From Planctomycetota bacterium (GTDB lineage: Bacteria; Planctomycetota; UBA1135; UBA2386), in assembly GCA_029936315.1 (NCBI GenBank), contig JAPYTD010000014.1:1-64000 (forward strand): 64,000 bases of DNA. Reading direction: 5' to 3'. A program made the translations under genes and the position numbers. Position 1 is the stretch's first letter. Each line of letters begins with the position of its first letter. Under the pieces are notes generated by a model that saw only the letters and a list, made by a program, of their open reading frames with translations, was not told the DNA's origin and searched no databases. Shown here piece by piece: positions 47,136 to 56,013 of the stretch.

Positions 47136-48494
47136 CTAGCTGGCGAGGTCGTCCGCAGAGCGAACACCCACCGCGCGTGGGAACCTCATGCGGAACGTCG
47201 TGCCGCGACCGGCCTCGCTGTCGACCTGTACGATGCCATTGCTGCCGCGTACAAAACGAGCGACCGCGGTCAGTCCAAGCCCGGTGCCCTGTCCGATCGG
47301 CTTGGTGGTGAAGTACGGATCGAAGATACGCTCCTGAACTTCCTTGGGCATGCCGGCGCCAGTGTCGGCGACTTCGATCCACACCTGGTGGCGATCGCTG
47401 CCACAGCGCAGCGTGATTGCACCATCGCCATCAATCGCCTGCTTGGCATTGATGACGAGGTTCCACAGCGCGTGCACGATGCCGTGAGGGTTGAGCGACA
47501 CCGGCGGCGTTTCGCTCGGTGTCTCACAGGTCAGCTGCACACTGCTAGGCAAGACGAGCCTCGCCTGCGCGTGGAATTGCCGCAAAACCTCGGAAAGGTC
47601 GCATTGCATGGCCGTGCCCTCGTCGGGATGAGCCATGCGCATCAGCTGGTCGAGCAGCGGTTGTGACTGCTGCAGCGTCTCTTCGATCAACAGCAGACGG
47701 CGCTTGCGCTCTTCGTCATCCGACATCGATCCGAGCGTGACGTGCCCGAGCAAGACTTGGAACGTGTTGCGCAACTGATGGCAAACCAAGCCAGCCAAGT
47801 CGCCGACGGTCTCCACTCTTAGGGCATGCCGAAGCAGCTTCTCGCGGTGACGAAGCGCCCGGCTGGCGTCGAAATTCTTGCGTCGCTGACGTTCGGCAGT
47901 CATCAGTGCCATGAACACGAGCCGGTTCACGATTGCACCTGCCAATGCTGAGGCAAGGGTCACGGCCGTGAGGCTGATCGCGTGCAACCACACGTCGTCC
48001 ATCGCGACCGAGCCGATACCGCCACCGGGATGCGTCCACGTCGCCAGCAGCAACGCAATCGCCGCGAACATCGTCATCGTCAGGCCCGCAACGACGCCGA
48101 GGCATGTCGTCGCAAGCAACCCGAGCACGGGATGCACATACCACGCCGGACTAAACGCACCGCGCGGCCAGTTGGCCAAGATGGTCAGCGTGAACAACGC
48201 GAGGAACAACAACGTCGCCGCGTACTGCAGACGTTGGTTGCGCCAACCCAACCATGCGGCGAAGAACACCGGTGCCGATGCGAGCGCTGGTAGCGCGCCA
48301 CACCAAGGCAGGTTGACCGTCCAGAAACCACTCTCGACGAAGATGAGACACGCGACTCCATAAGTCGTCGCAGTAATAGCCAACGCCAACGACACCCATC
48401 GGATCAGCAAGGACAAGCTCGATACGACGGGTAGTCGGGTGCTGGTTAGGAAGCCGAATAACGACTCCTCGGACAGGTGAACCGGTACGCGCAA
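47136..48494 (-). CDS. Membrane sensor histidine kinase
   Basis: Several TM helices; H-box-like VCHQLRNTFQVLLGH; N-box LWNLVINAKQAI; DTGAGMPKEVQERIFDPYFTTK; GTGLGLTAV. Confidence 0.85.
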   Translation of the reverse strand: MRVPVHLSEESLFGFLTSTRLPVVSSLSLLIRWVSLALAITATTYGVACLIFVESGFWTVNLPWCGALPALASAPVFFAAWLGWRNQRLQYAATLLFLALFTLTILANWPRGAFSPAWYVHPVLGLLATTCLGVVAGLTMTMFAAIALLLATWTHPGGGIGSVAMDDVWLHAISLTAVTLASALAGAIVNRLVFMALMTAERQRRKNFDASRALRHREKLLRHALRVETVGDLAGLVCHQLRNTFQVLLGHVTLGSMSDDEERKRRLLLIEETLQQSQPLLDQLMRMAHPDEGTAMQCDLSEVLRQFHAQARLVLPSSVQLTCETPSETPPVSLNPHGIVHALWNLVINAKQAIDGDGAITLRCGSDRHQVWIEVADTGAGMPKEVQERIFDPYFTTKPIGQGTGLGLTAVARFVRGSNGIVQVDSEAGRGTTFRMRFPRAVGVRSADDLAS

Positions 48495-48541
48495 GGCGAG
48501 CGCACTGTACTTAACTAGACCCCTCCGTGGCTACTCTTCCC

Positions 48542-49219
48542 CTACGGGTGAAGTTCTTGCTCGGGTGCGTCGCAGACAACTGCGATGTGATGGCGATGGA
48601 CTGGATGCGCCAGCTTCAGACTCCACGAGTGCAACATGACCCGTGAATAACTCTCACCGGGTCGGGCGCGATAGCCGTACTTGCGATCACCGGCGACGGG
48701 ACAGCCCAGCGCAGCGAGATGCACGCGGATCTGATTGCGTCTACCAGTTTCGAGGCGACAACGAACAAGACTCCCTCGTCCGCGCCGTTCGAGCGTTTGG
48801 TAATGGGTCACCGCCCGCCGCCCGCCACGGCGGACTACCCGAACAATGCCATCTTTGCCTTGCTCCAAGCTGCTCTCGATACGACCGGCCTCAGGGGAAG
48901 GCACAGCCGTCGTCAATGCCAGATAGTCCCGCTCGGCTGAGTGGTCGCGGAACGTGGCGTCGAGCGCAAGTCGCGCCTCTTCATCGCAGGCAAACGCCAG
49001 GCAGCCCGTAGTGTCCTCATCCAGGCGATGCACCGCGAACACGCGTCGGCCCAACTGTTTGTGGAGAACATCCACCATCGTTAGCGCCGAGCGACCGGGA
49101 GCCGGGACCACCAAGATCCCCTTGGGCTTGTTGACGATCAGCAGGTGCTCATCGTCGTGTAGAACGGTCACAGGCGGCATGGCGGACACCTTACCAGTCC
49201 CGCCAGCGCTAGCTCGCAA
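48542..49219 (-). CDS. RluA-family pseudouridine synthase
   Basis: LLIVNKPKGILVVP, VFAVHRLDEDTTGCLAFA, RRNQIRVHLAALGCPVAGDRKYG. Confidence 0.85.
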   Translation of the reverse strand: MRASAGGTGKVSAMPPVTVLHDDEHLLIVNKPKGILVVPAPGRSALTMVDVLHKQLGRRVFAVHRLDEDTTGCLAFACDEEARLALDATFRDHSAERDYLALTTAVPSPEAGRIESSLEQGKDGIVRVVRRGGRRAVTHYQTLERRGRGSLVRCRLETGRRNQIRVHLAALGCPVAGDRKYGYRARPGESYSRVMLHSWSLKLAHPVHRHHIAVVCDAPEQELHP

Positions 49220-49222
49220 GCT

Positions 49223-50491
49223 CTAGTGAAGGCGAAGCTGATACTGCTGGATCTTGCGATACAGCGTCGCGCGGCCGATGCCGAGCAGTTGCGCGGCACG
49301 GCGCACGTTGCCATTCGTGGCCTGCAGGGCGCGGCCGAGCAAGAACTTCTCTTCTTCCTCGAACGGGCGGATCGCAGCTTCGGTCAGTACGACTTCTTCG
49401 GCAACAGCGTTGCCAGTCACCGACTGAGGCGCAACGTTGGCTACACCAGACGCCGCTTCGGCGATCAGGTGCTCGCGATCAATCGCCGCCCCACCGGCCA
49501 GCATCTGACCGCGGCGAATCGTGGCCTCGAGTTGGGCGACGTGGCCTGGCCACTGCACGCTCTCGAGCAGGATGCGTGCGGCGGGCGTGAAGCCTTGGTG
49601 GTTGCGGCCGGAAGCCGACACGCCAGAGTCCAGGATCGCGTCCGCGAGCGACGGGATGTCGTCGACGCGTTCGTGCAGGCCCGGCACCATCACCGGGAAC
49701 GCATGCAACCGGTAGTAGAGGTCTTCGCGGAACGCACCGCGCGCAACCATCTCCGGAATGTGCGCGGATGTTGTCGCGATCAAACGCGGCATCGAAGGTG
49801 CGCGCGACGTCGTGCGTTCCTTCAGGTGCTTGACCAGAACGGACTGTGCCGCCGCCGACAGTTGGTCGACGTCCTCAAGAACGATTGTTGTCTTGGTGTG
49901 CTCTGCAATCGCCGTGCTCAGGCCTTCGGCGCTCACCGAGCCACAGTCCTTGACGACCAGAACATCGCCGCAGCGGCGGCTCTTGAGGTGGATGGCGCGT
50001 GCGGCCAACGACTTGCCCGAGCCAGTCGGACCTTCGATCAGAACCGTCGCGTCACAATCGGCGGCGCGTGACACCGCGCCTTGCAGGCGACGCATCGGCG
50101 GCGTGTTGCCAACCATTGCCGAACCGGAGCGGATGCCGCCAACCAGGTCCTCGAGTTCACTCAGGCGAGTGGTCTTTATCGCAACTTCGACGGCGAGCGA
50201 AAGCAGAGCCGGCAGCGCCTGCTCGTTCACGGTGCCGTCGGTCTCCATGCGGATAACCGGCACACTCCACTCAGCCGGCATCGACTCGATACATGACTCG
50301 TGACAGAACACGAGGTCCAACGATTCGCTCTGCGCCCGTTCTTCTAGTTCATTCCAGTCCGTGCACGAGATCGTCTCGTGGCCGACGTGCGTGATACTTA
50401 CCGCAAGCTCTTCATTCGCTTGCGGAGAAACCAACCCTACCCGCGCAGTTGCGCGGACCGAGTCCTCTGTCCCAATGAGTGCAATGGTCAT
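49223..50491 (-). CDS. NtrC-like AAA+ regulator with Fis-type HTH, lacking GAFTGA
   Basis: Walker A EGPTGSGKS; FREDLYYRLHAFPV; C-terminal LLGRALQATNGNVRRAAQLLGIGRATLYRKIQQY. Confidence 0.8.
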   Translation of the reverse strand: MTIALIGTEDSVRATARVGLVSPQANEELAVSITHVGHETISCTDWNELEERAQSESLDLVFCHESCIESMPAEWSVPVIRMETDGTVNEQALPALLSLAVEVAIKTTRLSELEDLVGGIRSGSAMVGNTPPMRRLQGAVSRAADCDATVLIEGPTGSGKSLAARAIHLKSRRCGDVLVVKDCGSVSAEGLSTAIAEHTKTTIVLEDVDQLSAAAQSVLVKHLKERTTSRAPSMPRLIATTSAHIPEMVARGAFREDLYYRLHAFPVMVPGLHERVDDIPSLADAILDSGVSASGRNHQGFTPAARILLESVQWPGHVAQLEATIRRGQMLAGGAAIDREHLIAEAASGVANVAPQSVTGNAVAEEVVLTEAAIRPFEEEEKFLLGRALQATNGNVRRAAQLLGIGRATLYRKIQQYQLRLH

Positions 50492-50614
50492 GCTTTATCC
50501 CAAGTAGAGATCGGCATTCCGAGCAGTCGCAGTGAAGACGGGGTTGGTCTTTCAGGGGGCATCCCGAGGTCCCGCATGCTTGCATTGGTGCTGTTGGCCA
50601 ATGCTATGGGCGAA

Positions 50615-51034
50615 TTAGCCGTCGCTGAGTTGGCGGGACAGCTCGTCGAAATCGATCGCCTTGAGCTCGTCCTCGGTGATGGGCACCATGTTGCGAGACT
50701 TGCGGTGCTCATCGATGCTCGTCAGTTCGACGTAGTCGCAGCTCGCCTTGTCAGTGCCCTGGGCATCGGGGCTGGTCGCGTGCTTGTTGGCCGGCGTGCC
50801 GTGGAGGTTTCCCTTGGCTCGCTGGCAGGTCGAGAGCGTGCTCTCGAGGTTACGACGAATCTTGGTCAGCCGATCCTGGTTGGCCCCAGGCGTTTGCATG
50901 CTCTTGGAGAGCTTGGTCATGGCGACTTCCAAAACTGCAATCAAGCAGTTGAGCTTGGCGGCCAACCGCGTGCGGTGTTCGGTCGAGCCAAGGGAGTTGG
51001 GAAGCTTGGGAGTGTTGTTCTGGTCGGCGTCCAT
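50615..51034 (-). CDS. Hypothetical 139-aa protein, paralog 1
   Basis: High similarity to 51423..51842 (KLNCLIAVLEVA, TPGAN-DRLTKIR-NLE, DYVELTSI-E-RK, IDFDELSR-L). Confidence 0.75.
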   Translation of the reverse strand: MDADQNNTPKLPNSLGSTEHRTRLAAKLNCLIAVLEVAMTKLSKSMQTPGANQDRLTKIRRNLESTLSTCQRAKGNLHGTPANKHATSPDAQGTDKASCDYVELTSIDEHRKSRNMVPITEDELKAIDFDELSRQLSDG

Positions 51035-51422
51035 TGTTTACCTTTCTGTGTTGAGAGAAGCACCGGTAGTGCCAAGTGGTGTTGCAAACCTAAACACTCG
51101 ATGACAACGAGGGCGGTCAGGTGAACGCGTTCGTATGCTCGCGAACGTCGTGCGTATGCGACGGTTCCCCGTCGCAACGAACAGACTTCCGCCGCAAAGT
51201 CGCGACGGTTGCCAGTGTGTGATTTGGCCCAATGCGACGATTGGCCCAGGGGGTGACTTGCTCGTGGCACGCTCAGTGGTGCGCGATTAGTAGCGACGCA
51301 ATGGTCGCCGACAATGCGTTCACTCTGCGATTGGCCACAAGCTAGCGCAGTAGGCGGCGCTCGCTTTGGTCACCTTTGGGAGATCAACACGATCCCCCGT
51401 GCTCGCTTTGGTAACTGGAGGA

Positions 51423-51842
51423 CTAGTTGTCCCTGAGGCGGCGCGACAGCTCGTCGAAGTCGATTGTCTTGAGCTCTTTCTTGGTGATCGGCAACATCTT
51501 ACGGAACTTCCGGTACTCCTCGATGCTCGTCAATTCCACGTAGTCGCGAGCTGTCATGTCCTTTCCGTTGACGCGACGGCGGGCAGCCTGCTTGTTGGAC
51601 TGCGTGCGATCGAGGGTTTGCTTGGCGCGATGACAAATCGAGAGTGTGTTCTCGAGGTTGCCACGAATCTTGGTCAACCGATCTTCGTTGGCTCCAGGAG
51701 TATCCATGCTCTTGGTGATCTTGGCGATGGCGACCTCCAAGACAGCAATCAGGCAGTTGAGCTTGGTCGTCAACCGGTTGCGGTACTCGGTAGAACTGAG
51801 GGCCTCGGGGAGCTTGGGAGTCTCGTTATGTTCGGCGTCCAT
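51423..51842 (-). CDS. Hypothetical 139-aa protein, paralog 2
   Basis: Within ORF 51423..51923; start aligned with paralog 1 (MDAEHNETPKLP). Confidence 0.75.
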   Translation of the reverse strand: MDAEHNETPKLPEALSSTEYRNRLTTKLNCLIAVLEVAIAKITKSMDTPGANEDRLTKIRGNLENTLSICHRAKQTLDRTQSNKQAARRRVNGKDMTARDYVELTSIEEYRKFRKMLPITKKELKTIDFDELSRRLRDN

Positions 51843-52068
51843 GTTTGTTACCTCTCTTGATCTGTGTCGAGAGAAGCACCGGTGGTGCCAAGTGGTGTTG
51901 CAAACGCAAACACCCGATGGCAACGCACGGCAACATGGGAGTCACCTCCGCCAAGTCGCGATAGTCCTACGGAAGCGACCCGTCAAAGTCGCAGGAACTA
52001 GACGCTCGCGGCAAAACGCGACGGTCGCTGCCTGCCTGGTCGACAGTGGCAGCGGGTCGATGGCGGCT

Positions 52069-53139
52069 CTACTGCGAGAGCGCTTGCAGGTAGACCCTGC
52101 GCGCAACTTCGTCGAGGCGCTTCAGGAGGCCCCGGCCAGCAACATGGAACGCAACCTGGTCGTCCCAGAAGACGAGCGCGCTGATCGCCGGGTCGCGGAA
52201 GCGACCGATCGTGTGGGCGCCACTGGCACTGCTGGGCAAGTTTGCAAACGGATCGACCGTGTTCACCGTCTGCACGATCATGAACTGATCGATGCCATCG
52301 GTGTAGCTCATCACAAGCTTCTTGCGGCCGTTGATTGGGTCGTCGTGCACCTCGAGGTTGTCGAGGGTGTAGTCGATCGCAACCATCACGTTCGGGTTGA
52401 GCAATCCTGCTGGCGAGTTCAGGAACGTCTGCGCTGACGCGAAGTCAGGCATGGCGGTTACGTTCGAGGTCGGCAGCGTCGGCGTGATCGGCTGCACCGT
52501 CGAAGTGAACGTGACTGCTTCGATGTTGGCGAACAGGTTAAGCGAGTGATCGAACTCGGCAATGAACAGCGGAACACTCGTGAGGCTGTCTACGTCGATG
52601 AGCCAAATGGCCTTGTCGATTGCGTTCGGGAACACAACCACTCGCCGCGCGAGGCGTCCGGCGCGAATGACGATGCCGAAGTCATGTAGTGAGTAGTTCG
52701 TCGAAGCCTTGACCAGATCGCGCACATTGAACGCGCCCTGACGAAAGAACAACGTGCCGTACCGGTTGTAGGTCTGCTGCCAGTCCTGCGTCAGCTGGGA
52801 ACCGGGCGGCTCACCAACGACCTCCAAGAACGTGAGCTCGAAGTCGGGGCGAAGTGTTCCGTTGGCGTCGACCTCAAGGAGTTCGCGCACCGTCACGATG
52901 TTGCCGTTCTCTTCTTTGAAGCGACGTAGTTGCTCGATCGTGTAGTCCTGGTTGAGCACCGCTTGCTGCATGGAGGCGAGCGTCGGGATGGACGATGTGC
53001 TTACTGCCTTGGTCTTCGCTGCGGGAGCGTTCGTGACACCCTGGCCGAGCACTGGTGCCATCAACCCCAAGCACACGGCAACACACGAGAGCCATTGACT
53101 CAATCGTGGAGCATGAGGAGTTGGGATGAGGAAGTACAC
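52069..53139 (-). CDS. Secreted protein, possibly RseB/MucB-like sigma regulator
   Basis: Signal peptide; third gene of the sigma/anti-sigma operon; AIWLIDVDSLTSVPLFIAEFD segment. Confidence 0.5.
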   Translation of the reverse strand: MYFLIPTPHAPRLSQWLSCVAVCLGLMAPVLGQGVTNAPAAKTKAVSTSSIPTLASMQQAVLNQDYTIEQLRRFKEENGNIVTVRELLEVDANGTLRPDFELTFLEVVGEPPGSQLTQDWQQTYNRYGTLFFRQGAFNVRDLVKASTNYSLHDFGIVIRAGRLARRVVVFPNAIDKAIWLIDVDSLTSVPLFIAEFDHSLNLFANIEAVTFTSTVQPITPTLPTSNVTAMPDFASAQTFLNSPAGLLNPNVMVAIDYTLDNLEVHDDPINGRKKLVMSYTDGIDQFMIVQTVNTVDPFANLPSSASGAHTIGRFRDPAISALVFWDDQVAFHVAGRGLLKRLDEVARRVYLQALSQ

Positions 53140-53205
53140 GAGGCTGAAGAGGTTAATGAGGCGAAGGAACGAAGATAGTGGCTACAAATGAACTGGCAGA
53201 ACAAA

Positions 53206-53889
53206 TCAATGACGCGATCCGTATCGAACAGTTGCAAACTCGACGTCAGGAGCACGATCGAGGTCTGTGAAGACAATCGTTGGATGCACCGGCGCGGGAT
53301 CCGAAACGGCTAGCAGAGCAATGACTGCTGATGCAGCGGCGCCCGCGAGCAGCACGCGCCAATTCATCAGTCTGAGCTTTGCCGGTGCGGCAATCTCGTG
53401 AGCCACATCCGCGAGGATCGAGCGACGGACGCCGAACCACACACGAACATCGGGCAGCTCCGGACCGCGTAAGAACTCGCCGATGAGATCTCCGGTCGCA
53501 CACTCGACACCACTCGTGGCATCGGCCCACGGCGAAGCCTCCGCGGAGACCTCGGGAGCATGCTCATCGGGAACAGGCACATCGGATTGCTGCAACCATT
53601 CGCCAAGCGAAACCTGTTGGGCTGACTCGACAACGCGATCGTAGATGCCTTCCAGCATCGAGGCGGCACTCAGCGCCGCAGGAACCTCAGGACGTTGCGA
53701 AGCAAACTTGGCGATGCGGTTCGCGGCTTTGGTGCGCGCAGTGCAGAACGAGCACTTGGCAATGTGTTCGCTGGACTCATCACTGCCAACATCACGCAGC
53801 GCGAATCGGCAACGAGCAGCAAGTGCGGAACGCAAACCGCGATGCTCGCCGCCATCACCCAAAGGACCTGTCGAGTGGTTTGAGCTCAT
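53206..53889 (-). CDS. Zinc-finger (ZAS-type) anti-sigma factor
   Basis: HIAKCSFC (HxxxCxxC); TM MNWRVLLAGAAASAVIALLAV; 4-bp overlap with the sigma gene. Confidence 0.7.
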   Translation of the reverse strand: MSSNHSTGPLGDGGEHRGLRSALAARCRFALRDVGSDESSEHIAKCSFCTARTKAANRIAKFASQRPEVPAALSAASMLEGIYDRVVESAQQVSLGEWLQQSDVPVPDEHAPEVSAEASPWADATSGVECATGDLIGEFLRGPELPDVRVWFGVRRSILADVAHEIAAPAKLRLMNWRVLLAGAAASAVIALLAVSDPAPVHPTIVFTDLDRAPDVEFATVRYGSRH

Positions 53890-54542
53890 CCGACTACTCC
53901 AAATGAATCGCTGGCCGCGCCACCCGCGTCATCCTCGGCATCAAGCTTCCTACTGATGTCGAGGTGCGGGAACCTAGAACGAACGACGTGTTCGAGAGCG
54001 AGGTGGGCACGCGCAAGGCGTGATTTGACAGTCCCCATCGACAATTCAAGCGTCGCGGCCAACTCTTCGTATGACATCTCTTCCAGGTATCGCAGTGCCA
54101 GGATGGCACGCAGCTTCGCACTAAGCTGCGAGATTGCCTCCTGAACCTGGTCCCCAACTTCGTGCACCGATGCGTTGTCTCGCGGTCCCGGAGTTTGGTC
54201 TACCAAGTCTGGTGCGACCTTTTGGTCAGCTAGCAGCGCCGGTGCACGTCCACCCTTATTGCGACGGCGGTGATCGATGCTGCAGTTGACGACAATGCGG
54301 AACAACCACGTGCTAAAGAGCGAAGTCCCGCGAAAACTCGCAAGCTTGCGAAACAGCAGCGCGAAGCTCTCCTGCACAATGTCCATCGCATCCGCCTGGT
54401 TGCCGGCGACTCGGAACGCAATGGCATAGACGCGTTCGCGATAGCGATGGAACAGGACCTCAAACGCCTCTTCGAAACCCTCGCCGTTGGGGTTTCGACA
54501 TGCTGCAATCAGCTGGGCGTCAGGGTCGCGCAAGAGTTCCAC
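53886..54542 (-). CDS. ECF RNA polymerase sigma factor, RpoE-like
   Basis: AIAFRVAGNQADAMDIVQESFALLFRKL; LRAILALRYLEEMSYEELAATLELSMGTVKSRLARAHLAL. Confidence 0.9.
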   Translation of the reverse strand: MELLRDPDAQLIAACRNPNGEGFEEAFEVLFHRYRERVYAIAFRVAGNQADAMDIVQESFALLFRKLASFRGTSLFSTWLFRIVVNCSIDHRRRNKGGRAPALLADQKVAPDLVDQTPGPRDNASVHEVGDQVQEAISQLSAKLRAILALRYLEEMSYEELAATLELSMGTVKSRLARAHLALEHVVRSRFPHLDISRKLDAEDDAGGAASDSFGVVG

Positions 54543-54728
54543 GGTATAGAGACGGTACGGCGGGGGTTTCAGGTTCCGTTGGAGTCCGCCTTTTCTACGT
54601 AAACCCCTAAGATAACATTGCTTTGTGTCGGTTCACTGGCGATTGACCTCGAACCGTGCTTATGAGCAACCATGGAGCGAATCCAGTGCTGCTCATTCGG
54701 CTCCACATTGACTGGTGTAACCACCTAT

Positions 54729-54776
54729 CTGGCGGAGCTGCGGTCTGGCGGAGCTACAGCCTGGCAGAGCTACTGC
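54729..54776. repeat. Three 16-bp tandem units (CTGGCGGAGCT...)
   Basis: CTGGCGGAGCTGCGGT CTGGCGGAGCTACAGC CTGGCAGAGCTACTGC. Confidence 0.8.
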
Positions 54777-55717
54777 CCGCCGATCAGCTCAGTGCCACCA
54801 GGAATCGTTACGGTCCACCCAATAGAGTTCGGACAGGAAACGCTGCACTCCAACTCGTTTGCGTCTTCGCAGTCGGCATCGACAACCTGATACGTCGTGC
54901 CTGCAGGCCCGCTCGTCTGCTCCGTAAGCTCAAGAACGCAGACCTGGTTGGACCCGGCAAACGGCAATGGCACCGCAATTGGCTTGAGTGTCTGGAACAC
55001 GTAGCGACCCGGCGTGTACGGCACTAGCGAAGCAATGCCACTCGGCGTGTTGGTCAGGTTCACGCCGCTCATCAGCGACTCCCCATCAACGGTGGTTTCT
55101 GCCCAGATCGTGCAAGGCAAGACGGCCGCGAGGATCGCTTCCGACACGAGCGGAATGGACAGTTGCACCCAGACGCCTTCCTTCACGGTGATTCTCTCAC
55201 GATAGACGGCTCCCGCGCCAACAAACGCATTCAAGGGGAACCGAACGCCTGGCCACGCAGGGCTTTCGAGCCAAGTCTCAAACGACTGAATCGCACTCGC
55301 ACCTTCTCCCTGGGCCATTCCCGGGGTCATGACACGATGGAACACATGCATCCATGTGCGTGGATCCGGCGATGCTGGCGACGGCCCCGTGACGATAAGG
55401 CGCATCTGCTGATCGCGCGGCAATGGCCAGCTTTCGTGCCGCGGTTGACCTGCCTCTACGACTTCGACGAAGTCAGGGATCTGATCTCCGTCGGTGTCTG
55501 GGTTGTTCGAGTTCGTCAAGACAACCCATTCGACTGCGTCGGGCAGGAAGTCATCGTCCGTATCGACTGTGGCAGCGCTCGGGGTGCCGTTTCCACCAAC
55601 GGCCGCTACGGCCTTCGATGGCACAAACCACGCGACGAAACTCGCCGCGAATCCTGCTGCGATCAGGGGAACGATGTGCTTGCGATGCATCAAGTGGACG
55701 CTCGAGTTACCTGGCAA
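54770..55717 (-). CDS. Secreted protein with calcium-binding thrombospondin type 3-like motif
   Basis: Signal sequence; DTDDDFLPDAVEWVVLTNSNNPDTDGDQIPDFVEVVE. Confidence 0.6.
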   Translation of the reverse strand: MPGNSSVHLMHRKHIVPLIAAGFAASFVAWFVPSKAVAAVGGNGTPSAATVDTDDDFLPDAVEWVVLTNSNNPDTDGDQIPDFVEVVEAGQPRHESWPLPRDQQMRLIVTGPSPASPDPRTWMHVFHRVMTPGMAQGEGASAIQSFETWLESPAWPGVRFPLNAFVGAGAVYRERITVKEGVWVQLSIPLVSEAILAAVLPCTIWAETTVDGESLMSGVNLTNTPSGIASLVPYTPGRYVFQTLKPIAVPLPFAGSNQVCVLELTEQTSGPAGTTYQVVDADCEDANELECSVSCPNSIGWTVTIPGGTELIGGQ

Positions 55718-55906
55718 TTAGAACCAGAGGGGCTGGCAGTTTCAGGCAACCGTACAGAGCATTGAACCACCTGCGCAGTGTGTAGGCAAGCGGTCAAGGG
55801 CCATCGGAGCCCTAGAATAGCTCCCTACTATCATTCTTCGCGCCCGGCCACAGGTCCCAGCAGCGTTGTGTTCCCGGTGTTGCCCCGATATGACCGACCC
55901 GAACGC

Positions 55907-55983
55907 GCGCCCGTAGCTCAGCTGGATAGAGCGACGGCCTCCGAAGCCGTAGGTCAGAGGTTCGACTCCTCTCGGGCGCGCCA
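55907..55983 (+). tRNA. tRNA-Arg (CCG), CCA encoded
   Basis: GCGCCCG TA GCTC AGCTGGATA GAGC G ACGGC CTCCGAA GCCGT AGGTC AGAGG TTCGACT CCTCT CGGGCGC G CCA. Confidence 0.97.
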
Positions 55984-56013
55984 CTCCCTGCGTCCATATC
56001 TACTGTGGCGTAA

